The notes: generated from the sequence alone by a model not told the origin. A stretch of 64,000 nt of DNA from Salinisphaera hydrothermalis C41B8 (GCF_000732535.1 NZ_APNK01000001.1:1-64000); one strand, 5' to 3'. Shown: positions 38,329 to 45,983, counted from the stretch's first letter. Numbers and translations are program-made.

Positions 38329-39201
38329 TCACTGACGCGTCGGCACATACATGCCAGGAGGCAGTTGAGTAAGCCCAATCCTAGAGCCTGTCATTTTCTC
38401 CAACTGGTCTTCACTGAACGGTGTGCGGGGCAAACGATTTACGGCGCTAATACAGATATTTAGTGCGGCATCGATGATCTCGAGCGTTTCTGACTGTGCC
38501 TTTTTGGCTTTGGCAGGAACCGGGTATTCGTACCTCGTGATAGGGGCACCTTTCATCATCAGGAGGGCACCTCCGCCTTGGGAATGCGCGGAATCCCCGA
38601 CTCGAAATCCTGGACTTGAAGTGTAGTGGCTTGAAAGATTGTGATGCACATAGTCACAGAGGAGATCATACTTGCCAGCCAATGCGTTAGCCTCAGAGCT
38701 TGCCACGAGCTTGGCGAGAGATTGCATGATGTTAAATGGCTCAAGGTGTTTCTTGGACGCACCGGCATCTTTTAGATGCTTCGCAATTTCCTTGTTGGAC
38801 GTTCCAAATCTAGCGCGCATGATGATTCCGAAGAATTGCTCCCCTTTGGGGCGCCACTTATCTTCCGGTTCTGAAACAACTGCGCTCAATCGAGCGTCAA
38901 CGTCATGTAAAAACGCTGCGAGCTCTAACAATGACCTCGTAAAGAGATACATCCCAAGGGAAGACTCGAACCGAGCATTCTCAAGGTAGCCGTCTACGAC
39001 GGCAACGACCTTGATCTGAGTCGCAGTTGCGAAATTTTCCGAATGCAAAGTACACATTTGATGAAGGTATTTGAACTGCCGGAGTTTATCTCCACCACGC
39101 GCAGCCATATCAAGCTTCATCGCCGGCTCCGGAAATTCGATTCCAGCCGACACCTGCTCTCGAGGCACGCGTATTTTTTCCTCAATATAGCTCAGTTCCA
39201 T
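38329..39201 (-). CDS. Cassette protein of unknown function (290 residues, helical)
   Basis: Start ATG 39201 (MELSYIEEKI) is used because the longer frame to 39282 runs into the neighbouring attC. The protein is soluble and predicted mostly helical. The segments LFTRSLLELAAFLHDVDARL and YDLLCDYVHHNLSSHY recall helical domains of the DUF5677/HEPN-like kind, with His in a helix, but the similarity is too loose to assign. No signal peptide or membrane helix. GC content is near 50%, lower than the chromosome. Eighth cassette from attI. Confidence 0.72.
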   Translation of the reverse strand: MELSYIEEKIRVPREQVSAGIEFPEPAMKLDMAARGGDKLRQFKYLHQMCTLHSENFATATQIKVVAVVDGYLENARFESSLGMYLFTRSLLELAAFLHDVDARLSAVVSEPEDKWRPKGEQFFGIIMRARFGTSNKEIAKHLKDAGASKKHLEPFNIMQSLAKLVASSEANALAGKYDLLCDYVHHNLSSHYTSSPGFRVGDSAHSQGGGALLMMKGAPITRYEYPVPAKAKKAQSETLEIIDAALNICISAVNRLPRTPFSEDQLEKMTGSRIGLTQLPPGMYVPTRQ

Positions 39202-39218
39202 CGATATCTCACACTGGG

Positions 39219-39302
39219 GCCCAACGTTTAAGCTAAGTGGCGCGGCTTTGCCGCGTCCGGTGGAGCGCGAAGCGCGGAACAAACTTGAGCGATTTGTTAG
39301 GC
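39219..39302 (-). other. attC site of cassette 7
   Basis: Cores GCCCAAC (39219-39225) and GTTAGGC (39296-39302). The arms are more diverged (TTTAAGCTAAGTGGCGC, AACAAACTTGAGC) than in the other sites of this array, so the cassette may come from a different integron. Confidence 0.88.
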
Positions 39303-39319
39303 GGCATTAGGTGGTTAAG

Positions 39320-39685
39320 CTAGAAAGTCTCATCCTCCGCACAGGGTCCGACTTTGATCCATTTAGCTAGCCCTTTTTCAACCAGTGAATTTGCCAAGTT
39401 AGCACCCTCCACGCTCAGATGCCTCGCGTCATTGTAGGTTAGCCCGTCAGGAGGCCAAAAGTAGAATTCACATCCGCATTCTTCAACCAAGTACTTTATG
39501 ACCGCAGTAGCTATACCTTTCCGCTGATACTCTTGGCTAATATCTGCCCCGACGACCATCTGCTCATCATCGATTTCTATACGACCTATCTTCTTGTTGG
39601 ATTGAGCATCGAAAATATCCCAGTCGAGATCCTCTTCGGGGTCAAACTTGATTTTGATCCCGCCTTTTGCCTTGAGCGTAATCAT
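39320..39685 (-). CDS. Cassette GNAT-family N-acetyltransferase
   Basis: A 121-residue protein from ATG 39685. The acetyl-CoA site is ISQEYQRKGIATAVIKYL (Q/R-x-x-G-x-A at residues 54-59), followed by a C-terminal strand region ending EKGLAKWIKVGP. GNAT proteins acetylate small molecules such as antibiotics or polyamines, or protein N-termini; the substrate is not evident. A longer frame reaches 39823, but its first 46 codons lie across an attC-like site (39711-39785), so I do not accept that start. The protein is small for the family and may lack the first strands of the fold. Confidence 0.72.
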   Translation of the reverse strand: MITLKAKGGIKIKFDPEEDLDWDIFDAQSNKKIGRIEIDDEQMVVGADISQEYQRKGIATAVIKYLVEECGCEFYFWPPDGLTYNDARHLSVEGANLANSLVEKGLAKWIKVGPCAEDETF

Positions 39686-39710
39686 TTCACCATATGCACT
39701 AAGTTCTGAC

Positions 39711-39785
39711 GAATAACGCCTTGAATAATCCGCCCATTTTGGAGCGGCAGCAGAAAATTTGTCGGCCTTCATCCACTTGTTAGGT
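39711..39785 (-). other. Degenerate attC-like site of cassette 6
   Basis: GTTAGGT (39779-39785) is a normal core. The partner, GAATAACGCC at 39711-39720, deviates from RYYYAAC at two positions. The middle contains CCGCCC/GGAGCGG pairing. The placement between two cassette genes supports it. It may be a worn or foreign-type attC. Confidence 0.5.
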
Positions 39786-39865
39786 CTTTTTACGGCCTCG
39801 ATGCCATTTGATATCCCCAGCAACGTACCGGCAAGCCATGAAAATGCTTTTATAACGTGGTTTTT

Positions 39866-40234
39866 TTAAGTTCTCTTTGAATTGATCGTCTTTGGCGTAT
39901 AGCCAAGCACGGTAGACGCCCACTTTTTCAGGTCTTGATGGTAGTCATCAAAGAAGAGCTCATGCGAGATTTTGTTTCTGATTCTTTTGATTTCCTTTAA
40001 GTGAGGATATTTTTCCTTAATAGAATTGGCATCAATTGCCATAGCAAGTTCCAGCGTTTTGCTAAACATCAGATTCATTGCGTCTACTCGTTTCGAGTCA
40101 AGCTGATGGGCAGAAATAAATTGATACAGGATTTGCTCGAGAACAAGATGCCCCTTTAGCAGAATCATCTCCATATCGCTGTATTCCTTCAGCGTCACCT
40201 TTACGGAGTATTCGAGCACTTCGTTTGGGATCAT
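39866..40234 (-). CDS. Cassette HEPN-like protein with RNxxxH motif
   Basis: A 122-residue, all-helical, soluble protein. The segment IKRIRNKISHELF has Arg86-Asn87-x3-His91, the R-N-x3-H signature of HEPN-domain ribonucleases, placed in the usual C-terminal helix; the N-terminal part (LLKGHLVLEQILYQFI) fits the first HEPN helix. HEPN proteins act as RNases in toxin-antitoxin pairs, abortive infection and CRISPR effectors. No nucleotidyltransferase (MNT) antitoxin is adjacent, which would be needed for the classic pair. It could be a solitary toxin, a defence effector or a harmless relative. GC is about 40%, the lowest in the array. Confidence 0.68.
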   Translation of the reverse strand: MIPNEVLEYSVKVTLKEYSDMEMILLKGHLVLEQILYQFISAHQLDSKRVDAMNLMFSKTLELAMAIDANSIKEKYPHLKEIKRIRNKISHELFFDDYHQDLKKWASTVLGYTPKTINSKRT

Positions 40235-40244
40235 GATCTCGGAG

Positions 40245-40307
40245 CCCTAACGCCTAAGCTCAGTTGTGGCCGCGATAGCGGGCATCAACTGGAGCGATCT
40301 GTTGGGC
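40245..40307 (-). other. attC site of cassette 5
   Basis: Cores CCCTAAC (40245-40251) and GTTGGGC (40301-40307), arms CTAAGCTCAGTTG and CATCAACTGGAGC. At 63 bases it is the shortest attC of the array. The stop of the broken nuclease-like gene falls inside it. Confidence 0.9.
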
Positions 40308-41085
40308 TGGTAACAACTGGAAATTTTGGGGTGTCCAAAAACCGCGAGTAATTTTTACGAAAATAATTTGCTACTCCCTTCAGAGTATCCACGTGAACCG
40401 CCGTGTTTTTTTCGGCCCTACTTACTTCTGGTTGCCACTCACCCGAGCCATTCATATATACCGCCGCCAGCCCCAATAGCGGGTCAGGGCTAGACTTTCT
40501 AAGACGCCCGAAACTACGACTTATAAGGTCGGCGGGCATCATATCGGCCCAAAATTCTCTTGGTGGATTTACTCTACCTGTCTCCGAGTCAACGACCTCG
40601 GTTACAAGCACTCGCCTCCAATTACGCGCGGGCGCTTGGTCCGACACGATGATGTGCATTACTGCAGCATAGGGAAATCCTGCCGAAAGCAGACCGATAC
40701 CTTGGCTAAAACCGAACTCGTTTGGAGACTTCCCCTGCCTTGAAAAACTTGCTCAGATAATCTTAATTTCGACGCCCAGCGTTTTATCAACAAGTAACTT
40801 ATTATCCTGATACGGGATCGCTAGTAGATCGATGTCGCCAGGGTACTTCAGATTAGGCGATAACTTTTCCGAGGGCACAAGGCCGCCAAGGAACACGCCG
40901 CCACCTTCTTTTAAAGAGTCAAAAACCTCTCGACATAATCGAGAGTAGACCATTCCAAAGAGTCGGCGTTGGCAGACGAACTGGGCGATCAAAGCGCGTT
41001 CGGCATTAAGCCGATACTCTCGTCGGTCGACTAAGACTGCTTTGTCACCGTCGTCTAGAAAGCGCGGTCGCTCACCTTGTCTCAT
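40285..41085 (-). pseudogene. Cassette PD-(D/E)XK nuclease-like gene interrupted by one in-frame TGA
   Basis: Two open frames, 40753-41121 and 40285-40659, are in the same frame, and the bases between them are open apart from a single TGA at 40753-40755. The product would read GDIDLLAIP, then VEIKII, then the stop, then ASFSRQGKSPNEFGFSQG and on to a normal end in the attC. The Asp and E-x-K pattern is that of PD-(D/E)XK nuclease folds, and the stop falls just after the catalytic Lys, where Arg (CGA or AGA) would be expected. Without readthrough only about 110 residues are made. The likely start is ATG 41085 (or GTG 41109); the TTG start at 41121 lies in the attC. An assembly error cannot be excluded. 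Confidence 0.78.
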
Positions 41086-41115
41086 CTCGTACTGGTAAGA
41101 ATCGTCCACTAGGGC

Positions 41116-41187
41116 GCCCAACGCCGAAGCTCAGTTGCCCGCGTGGAGCGAAGCGGAACGCGGGTCAACTGCAGCGACCTGTTGGGT
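41116..41187 (-). other. attC site of cassette 4
   Basis: Cores GCCCAAC (41116-41122) and GTTGGGT (41181-41187), arms GAAGCTCAGTTGCCCGCG and CGCGGGTCAACTGCAGC, which pair almost perfectly. Confidence 0.93.
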
Positions 41188-41550
41188 GACTGCATAGCCA
41201 CGGATTGACCGCCGTTCGGCTAAGCGAAGGCAACCAACCCGATTGAACAAAGCCCGTAGTTTGGTGCTGATAAATCCCCATGCCCCGAAGATAGCAAAAC
41301 CCGGACGAAAGCGCTTTGCCGGAAGCCGACTCGGCACATCAAACGAGGCCCGCTTTCCAGCTTGAAGCGAAGGGGCCAGAAACCGCTTGCGGCTGCGGGA
41401 GCTGACTTTGCCGAGACACGCCAAGCCTCGACCGAAGGCACTATGCACGAACAACTATTTTTCGTTGCCGGATGGGCCACCGAATAGCGAAGCCGAGTGA
41501 GCCATTTTCGTTGGCTGCCAACCCGACGCGCCGACACAAAAGCCACAGTT
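41188..41550 (-). other. Cassette 4 body without a convincing gene
   Basis: A complete cassette of about 360 bases between two attC sites. Open frames on the minus strand either run through the attC or span several cassettes, and none has a ribosome site or family motif. It is more GC-rich than the coding cassettes. It may carry a promoter, a small RNA or a decayed gene. Confidence 0.6.
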
Positions 41551-41625
41551 ACCCAACGCCAAAGCTCAGTTGCCGGCCGAAGCGCGGCAGCGCTTTGGGC
41601 GGTCAACTGCAGCGCCACGTTAGGT
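41551..41625 (-). other. attC site of cassette 3
   Basis: Cores ACCCAAC (41551-41557) and GTTAGGT (41619-41625), arms AAAGCTCAGTTGCCGGCC and GGTCAACTGCAGC. The TAA stop of the deaminase-like gene is made from the core itself. Confidence 0.93.
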
Positions 41626-42039
41626 ATCACCCGCAAATGCCGGCGACTCTGCCCAGTAAAATGGTTGAATTTCTCTAAAGGGTAACGATTGCCACTTTTT
41701 CGAATCTTCTCGATCCGGGACCGCAACCTCAACTGATTCCCGCCATATAGCTAGCCGCTCTAGGCAAATACCACAGGGCGGGACAATAGCGAATGGTTCT
41801 TCACTCCCGCAGCGGATTACACATACCGAGGCAGTTACCGACTTTCCGAGTCGAAATGCTTCACAATAAGCGCCGGTTTCATAGCAAAGATTTGCTGCCT
41901 CGTTCGGTGACTCGAAGCCGACACTCGTCAGAATCGTCCCGTCGCTCAGGTAGACGGCCGCCGCCCCACCTTCGCCGCTCGGAAAACTGGCTATGGCTTG
42001 CGCTTTCGCGGCATCTACTAACGCTTGATCCACTCCCAT
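41620..42039 (-). CDS. Cassette cytidine-deaminase-like protein
   Basis: A 139-residue protein with AAGGA a few bases before ATG 42039. The zinc-deaminase signature is visible: Cys52-x-Glu54 in NLCYETGAYCEAFRLG, then Pro88-Cys89-x2-Cys92 in PPCGICLERLAIW. This three-Cys zinc site with a catalytic Glu is as in cytidine and blasticidin-S deaminases. The FESPNEAANLCYETGA pattern is characteristic of a group often carried on integron cassettes. It may deaminate a free nucleoside or a nucleoside-type antibiotic; the substrate is unknown. The last codon and stop lie in attC. Confidence 0.82.
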   Translation of the reverse strand: MGVDQALVDAAKAQAIASFPSGEGGAAAVYLSDGTILTSVGFESPNEAANLCYETGAYCEAFRLGKSVTASVCVIRCGSEEPFAIVPPCGICLERLAIWRESVEVAVPDREDSKKWQSLPFREIQPFYWAESPAFAGDT

Positions 42040-42053
42040 AACTGCTTCCTTTT

Positions 42054-42152
42054 ACCTAACGCCTGAGCTCAGTTGCCGCCGGAGTGCGAAGCACGGAGGG
42101 AACCCGAAGCGCGGCAGCGCTTTGGGCGGTCAACTGCAGCGTCTTGTTGGGC
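42054..42152 (-). other. attC site of cassette 2
   Basis: Cores ACCTAAC (42054-42060) and GTTGGGC (42146-42152), with arms GAGCTCAGTTGCCGCC and GGTCAACTGCAGC. About 99 bases, long variable loop. Confidence 0.93.
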
Positions 42153-42170
42153 GTCGATACGAGAGATCTG

Positions 42171-43019
42171 CTAGAAGCGTGTCAAAAGTACCGCTATCCC
42201 CAGCCCTACGCCAAATACTATGAACGAAAGGATCGTCATGCCTGCAAGCGTGCGCTTGGAACCTGGCTCCTGTGTTTGCTTTTCAGCCCTCCGTGCCGGG
42301 GCAGTATGAGCATCGTGCGAGTGCTCGGAAGCACTTGCGTGCATCGTGTCTTCATTCGTGGGTTTATTGGAAAAACGAATTGTCATCATCCCGTGTTTCA
42401 TGTGTCGTGATACCAGCCACCAATTCATGGGATAGGCCGTTATGAAGCCGACCAGCAGGGCCATGGACATGACGAACCAGAATGCTGGCCCGGTCGGTTC
42501 ATGGGCCATGGCCGTATTTTTCATCGCCCAAGTCATTATGGGCACCATGCCAGCCATGAGGCAGTTCATCGACAACAATTCCGGAAAAAACGTACTGGAG
42601 AGAGCGCGCGCATATGAGCCGCCGGCCATATCCCGCATGAACAAAGCCTGAAATATCGCCCAACCGAATCCAAAACCTAGGATGTATTCCAGCGCGATGT
42701 CGAGCGTTGGGGGAAAATGAAAGACGCCGGCGACGACAGCCCCGGCCAAAATGCCGACCCCATCGCCGGCCACGCAATGCATTGTGGAGCCGAGCACTTG
42801 TCTCCAACGCGTTGCAACGTAGCGTTCGTGTAATCCCGGCAACGGCTCGCGGCAACCTAGCACGTAAAGAAACGCACCAAACGGCCCCGTGTACGCGGTG
42901 AGTAAAATGAATCCCCATTTTAGAACAGTAGATTCTGGCGTGGTACGAATATCGACCGCCACGAACAGCAGAGATAACGCGGTGAGCAGAAACCAAAGTA
43001 GCATTACGCCATCGAGCAT
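42171..43019 (-). CDS. Cassette DUF4396 membrane protein
   Basis: A 282-residue protein with about six hydrophobic segments. The family signature is FMRDMAGGSYARALSSTFFPELLSMN followed by TAYPMNWWLVSRHMKHGMM. A His-rich cytoplasmic stretch (SASEHSHDAHTAPARRAEK) precedes the last helix and could bind a metal. DUF4396 has no established function; members occur beside copper or other metal-handling genes, so a role in metal movement is a guess. It is the second cassette from attI and should be well expressed from an integron promoter. ATG 43019 has GGAG about 12 bases upstream. Confidence 0.85.
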   Translation of the reverse strand: MLDGVMLLWFLLTALSLLFVAVDIRTTPESTVLKWGFILLTAYTGPFGAFLYVLGCREPLPGLHERYVATRWRQVLGSTMHCVAGDGVGILAGAVVAGVFHFPPTLDIALEYILGFGFGWAIFQALFMRDMAGGSYARALSSTFFPELLSMNCLMAGMVPIMTWAMKNTAMAHEPTGPAFWFVMSMALLVGFITAYPMNWWLVSRHMKHGMMTIRFSNKPTNEDTMHASASEHSHDAHTAPARRAEKQTQEPGSKRTLAGMTILSFIVFGVGLGIAVLLTRF

Positions 43020-43042
43020 TGCTTAAATCTCCGTGCTTTTAC

Positions 43043-43117
43043 GCCCAACGCCTAAGCTCAGTTGCCGGCCGAAGCGCGGCAGCGCTTGGGACGGTCAGCT
43101 GCAGCGAACTGTTAGCT
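43043..43117 (-). other. attC site of cassette 1
   Basis: Cores GCCCAAC (43043-43049) and GTTAGCT (43111-43117), arms TAAGCTCAGTTGCCGGCC and GGTCAGCTGCAGC. GTTAGCT is identical to the core at attI (43479-43485, inverse), as expected if this cassette was inserted at attI. Confidence 0.92.
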
Positions 43118-43471
43118 TTTTTCACGCTTATATCCAACGTATAGCCCACGGTACGCGATAACGGTTGCGAGAATGAAAGCGACGCTCGCCAACAACGACT
43201 GTGAATAAAAGACAACTATCAACCACAGCCACCCGAAAGCGGATCCGGTGCTCAGCATTGATTGAGCTAGAACAAGGCTGCCCAAAATACTTCCAGCGCA
43301 TGATGCGGCTACAAACGGCATCGACGCGGCGAGCGGGATCATTGACCAACTGAGACACGCCGAAGAGTCAGCCGCCGAAATGATGGCAATAAGGTAGACG
43401 AACTGCACGCCAAGTAATGCGGAAGCCAGATAAAAGAACGTCTTATGAGGTTGCTTTAAATCGTCAATCAT
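43112..43471 (-). CDS. Cassette small membrane protein (first cassette)
   Basis: A 119-residue protein with three or four hydrophobic segments (FYLASALLGVQFVYLIAI, IPLAASMPFVAASCAGSILG, WLWLIVVFYSQSLLASVAFI) and a basic C-terminus (YKREKS). It is not in a family I recognise. ATG 43471 lies eight bases after the attI core, so it is the most recently added cassette and is nearest to the array promoter. The stop TAA lies in its attC core. Confidence 0.72.
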   Translation of the reverse strand: MIDDLKQPHKTFFYLASALLGVQFVYLIAIISAADSSACLSWSMIPLAASMPFVAASCAGSILGSLVLAQSMLSTGSAFGWLWLIVVFYSQSLLASVAFILATVIAYRGLYVGYKREKS

Positions 43472-43478
43472 TTCGTAG

Positions 43479-43560
43479 AGCTAACGCCAAGTATACGTCT
43501 GAAAGTAGGTATAGCACTGCGCGCAAATTTCGTATAGTAATAATTAGCGCAGCTGTAAGC
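43479..43560 (-). other. attI recombination site region
   Basis: AGCTAAC at 43479-43485 is the junction core (GTTAGCT in cassette orientation). The adjoining 70-80 bases towards intI are AT-rich and non-palindromic, as in attI sites. A TATACT hexamer (minus strand, 43490-43495) might serve a cassette promoter, but no good -35 was found at the right distance. No clear LexA box was seen at the intI promoter. Confidence 0.7.
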
Positions 43561-43611
43561 GTTGCCTAGCAATGCTGATAGCGCCAATAGACCGCTAATT
43601 GGTTATTACAA

Positions 43612-44586
43612 ATGCCTAAATCGCCACATCGTTCACCGAAGCTGCTCGATCGAGTCCGCGAACGCATACGGCTAAAGCATTACAGCATTCGGACCGAGAA
43701 GACGTATATCGCCTGGATTCGTCGTTTCATTCTTTTTCACGATAAACGGCATCCGAAAGATATGGGAAAGCCGGAAGTCGAGGCTTTTCTGACGCATCTG
43801 GCGGTCGACCGTCATGTCGCGGCATCCACGCAGAATCAGGCGTTGAACGCCGTGCTGTTCCTGTACACGGAAGTGCTGGGCATCGAGTTGCCCTGGATGG
43901 ATGACGTGGTGCGCGTGAAGCGGCCGGCGCGGGTACCGGAGGTGCTGAGTACGGCAGAGGTTGCACGTTTGCTGGCTCAGTTGGATGACAACTATCGATT
44001 GATGGCGTCTTTGCTTTACGGCTCTGGATTGCGGTTGATGGAAGCGATGCGGCTTCGCGTGAAGGACGTGGATTTCGAGTACCGGCAAATCGTGGTTCGG
44101 GATGCCAAGGGCGCGAAAGACCGAGTGACCCCGCTGCCCGTCTCCATTAGCGAAGCGTTGAAGGCACAAATCGATCGGGTCGCGGAGCAGCATCGCGCCG
44201 ATCTCTCGGCGGGCTACGGTGCCGTTTACTTGCCTATTGCCTTGGCGACGAAGTATCCGAATGCCCAGACCGAGCTCGCTTGGCAGTATGTTTTCCCGTC
44301 GTCTCGTCTATCGGTCGACCCGCGATCCGGCCGGACAGGACGCCACCATCTCAGCGAGAAGGGTTTGCAGCACGCGGTTAAAGGCGCGGTGAAGCGCGCC
44401 GGCATCCACAAGAAAGCAAGTTGCCACACGCTACGACACTCGTTTGCGACCCACCTGCTCGAACGCGGCAACGATATCCGGACAGTTCAGGAATTGCTGG
44501 GCCACAAGAGCGTGCAGACGACGATGATTTATACGCACGTGCTTAAACATGGCGGGCGTGGCGTAGTCAGCCCGCTGGATAGCTGA
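43612..44586 (+). CDS. intI: Integron integrase IntI (tyrosine recombinase)
   Basis: A 324-residue tyrosine recombinase. Residues about 10-95 are the SAM-like DNA-binding domain. The catalytic residues are Arg141 ([14 protein letters not shown]), His272 and Arg275 ([11 protein letters not shown]), His298 (LLGHKS) and Tyr307 (MIYTHV). The IntI-specific insertion between the conserved patches is present ([20 protein letters not shown]), which sets it apart from XerC/D. It recombines attI with attC hairpins to capture and shuffle cassettes. The gene looks intact and is divergent from the array, as normal. It lies 107 bases beyond the 3' end of gbcA, converging with it. Confidence 0.96.
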   Translation: MPKSPHRSPKLLDRVRERIRLKHYSIRTEKTYIAWIRRFILFHDKRHPKDMGKPEVEAFLTHLAVDRHVAASTQNQALNAVLFLYTEVLGIELPWMDDVVRVKRPARVPEVLSTAEVARLLAQLDDNYRLMASLLYGSGLRLMEAMRLRVKDVDFEYRQIVVRDAKGAKDRVTPLPVSISEALKAQIDRVAEQHRADLSAGYGAVYLPIALATKYPNAQTELAWQYVFPSSRLSVDPRSGRTGRHHLSEKGLQHAVKGAVKRAGIHKKASCHTLRHSFATHLLERGNDIRTVQELLGHKSVQTTMIYTHVLKHGGRGVVSPLDS

Positions 44587-44693
44587 GCACGCCCGAGGCG
44601 TAGCAAGTAGACGGCACTCGCCAGTAGGTCCGCATGAACCCGTCTCTAACCACCCAACTCACGCGAGCCGTTTTCCGCGTTGTTGGAATGAAT

Positions 44694-45983
44694 CTATTGG
44701 GCGTTGGCGACCTGCAACGCCGGTGCGTTTTGGCCCAGATGGGTCAGCATCCGTTCGCTGTACCAGTCCACGAAATCGATGATGCCGAATTCGAAGGTCT
44801 CGGAATACGGGCCCGGTTCGTAGGCGATGGAGTTGACGCCGCGCTGGTTCTCTTCGGCCAGGCGACGATCCTGGTCGTTGGTGGCGTCCCACACCTTGCG
44901 TAGCGATTCGGGATCGTAGTCCACGCCTTCCTGGGCGTCCTTGTTCACCAGCCACTTGGTGGTGACCCGTGTTTCCTGCGGGCCGAGCGGAATCACCCGG
45001 AAGACCACCGCGTGATCGCCCATGACGTGGTTCCACGAATTGGGCAGGTGGAGAATGCGCAGGGAGCCCATGTCGGGGCTGGTGAGCCGGCCCATCAGTT
45101 TTCGCACGCCCTGCTGGCCATCCGGGGTCATCGAGACGGTGCCTTTCACCAGCGGCGTCCGCGTGATGCGGTTGCGCTTGCCGAAGCGTTTGAGCTGCCA
45201 GGGAATACGCTCAGCTTCCCAATCGCTCTGCTTACGCTCGACGACTTGCTTGTATTCCGGCGTGGCGCGCGGGTCGTCGGTGTCGTCGAATTCGTAGAGC
45301 GAGTTCAACAGTTCCGGGTGGGCGCCGTTGCAGTGGTAGCACTCGCGGTTGTTCTCGATGACCAGCTTCCAGTTGGCTTTTTCGATGATGTCCGATTCGG
45401 CGGCGACTTTGACGTTATCCATGCCGTGCGGGCCAAGATAATCGTCGAGTGCGCTCTGGAAGTTTTCGAGTTCCGGCGGTTCGTCGGCCAGGCAGATGAA
45501 GATGAAGCCGCCGCCCGTACGCACGTGCACGGGTTTGAGGCCATAGGCCGACATGTCGAAGTCGGGCCCCATATCGGTGCCGGCGAACAACAACTGCCCG
45601 TCGAGTTCGTAGGTCCACTGGTGATAGGGGCAGACCAGCTTGGCCACCTTGCCCTTCGCCTGACTGCATAGGCGCGAGCCGCGGTGGCGGCAGACGTTAT
45701 GGAAGGCATGAACGCTGCCTTCGTCGCCACGCACGACGATCACCGAATTGTTGCCGACGTTGACGGTGAGAAAGCATCCCTTCTTGGGGATCTCGCAGGT
45801 CATGCCGGCGAACAGCCACTCTTTTTCGAAGATGGTTTGCATATCCAACGCGAACAGACGCTCGTCGTTGTAGAACGGCTGCGGCAGCGAGAAGTTGTGC
45901 CGGCGTTCCTGGAGCATCGCCGCGGCGGCTTCGCCAACGCCGGACAGCGAATCTGCGAGGGGGAAACGAGCTGTCAAATTCAT
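44694..45983 (-). CDS. gbcA: Glycine betaine monooxygenase, Rieske oxygenase subunit
   Basis: A 429-residue Rieske non-heme iron oxygenase. The 2Fe-2S site is Cys98-x-His100 with Cys118-x2-His121 (CRHRGSRL and CPYHQW). The iron site region is ENNRECYHCNGAHPELL. With the reductase GbcB it demethylates glycine betaine to dimethylglycine plus formaldehyde, using O2 and NADH. It is divergent from gbcB, with a shared 364-base control region. The integron integrase converges on its 3' end. Confidence 0.95.
   Translation of the reverse strand: MNLTARFPLADSLSGVGEAAAAMLQERRHNFSLPQPFYNDERLFALDMQTIFEKEWLFAGMTCEIPKKGCFLTVNVGNNSVIVVRGDEGSVHAFHNVCRHRGSRLCSQAKGKVAKLVCPYHQWTYELDGQLLFAGTDMGPDFDMSAYGLKPVHVRTGGGFIFICLADEPPELENFQSALDDYLGPHGMDNVKVAAESDIIEKANWKLVIENNRECYHCNGAHPELLNSLYEFDDTDDPRATPEYKQVVERKQSDWEAERIPWQLKRFGKRNRITRTPLVKGTVSMTPDGQQGVRKLMGRLTSPDMGSLRILHLPNSWNHVMGDHAVVFRVIPLGPQETRVTTKWLVNKDAQEGVDYDPESLRKVWDATNDQDRRLAEENQRGVNSIAYEPGPYSETFEFGIIDFVDWYSERMLTHLGQNAPALQVANAQ

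Larger units (their letters stand above)
34403..44586 (-). mobile_element. Integron: IntI, attI and a ten-cassette array with related attC sites
   Basis: IntI (43612-44586, + strand) is divergent from a series of leftward genes. Almost every gene is followed by a 63-101 base palindromic site, typically RYYYAACGCC, a GAGCTCAGTTG-like arm, a variable loop, TCAACTGCAGC, and GTTRRRY. Cassette bodies are AT-richer than the chromosome and heterogeneous in base use. Counted from attI the contents are: small membrane protein; DUF4396; deaminase-like; ORF-less; broken nuclease-like; HEPN-like; GNAT; unknown 290 aa; small membrane protein; unknown 556 aa. The uniform attC family is typical of a resident chromosomal integron. 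It separates gbcA from the dgcA operon. Confidence 0.93.

Noticed and set aside
39686-39823. N-terminal extension of the GNAT cassette protein
   Set aside because: It overlaps an attC-like site and its residues are what attC translation would give.
40753-40755. Selenocysteine codon at the in-frame TGA
   Set aside because: No selenoprotein family resemblance or evident downstream hairpin of the right kind; an Arg codon is the likely ancestor.
41131-41454. 107-codon frame in cassette 4
   Set aside because: It runs into the attC, is Arg/Ser/Leu-rich, and lacks a ribosome site.
43540-43611. LexA box at the intI promoter
   Set aside because: CTGTAAGCGTTG was examined, but the right half does not fit CTGT-N8-ACAG closely enough.
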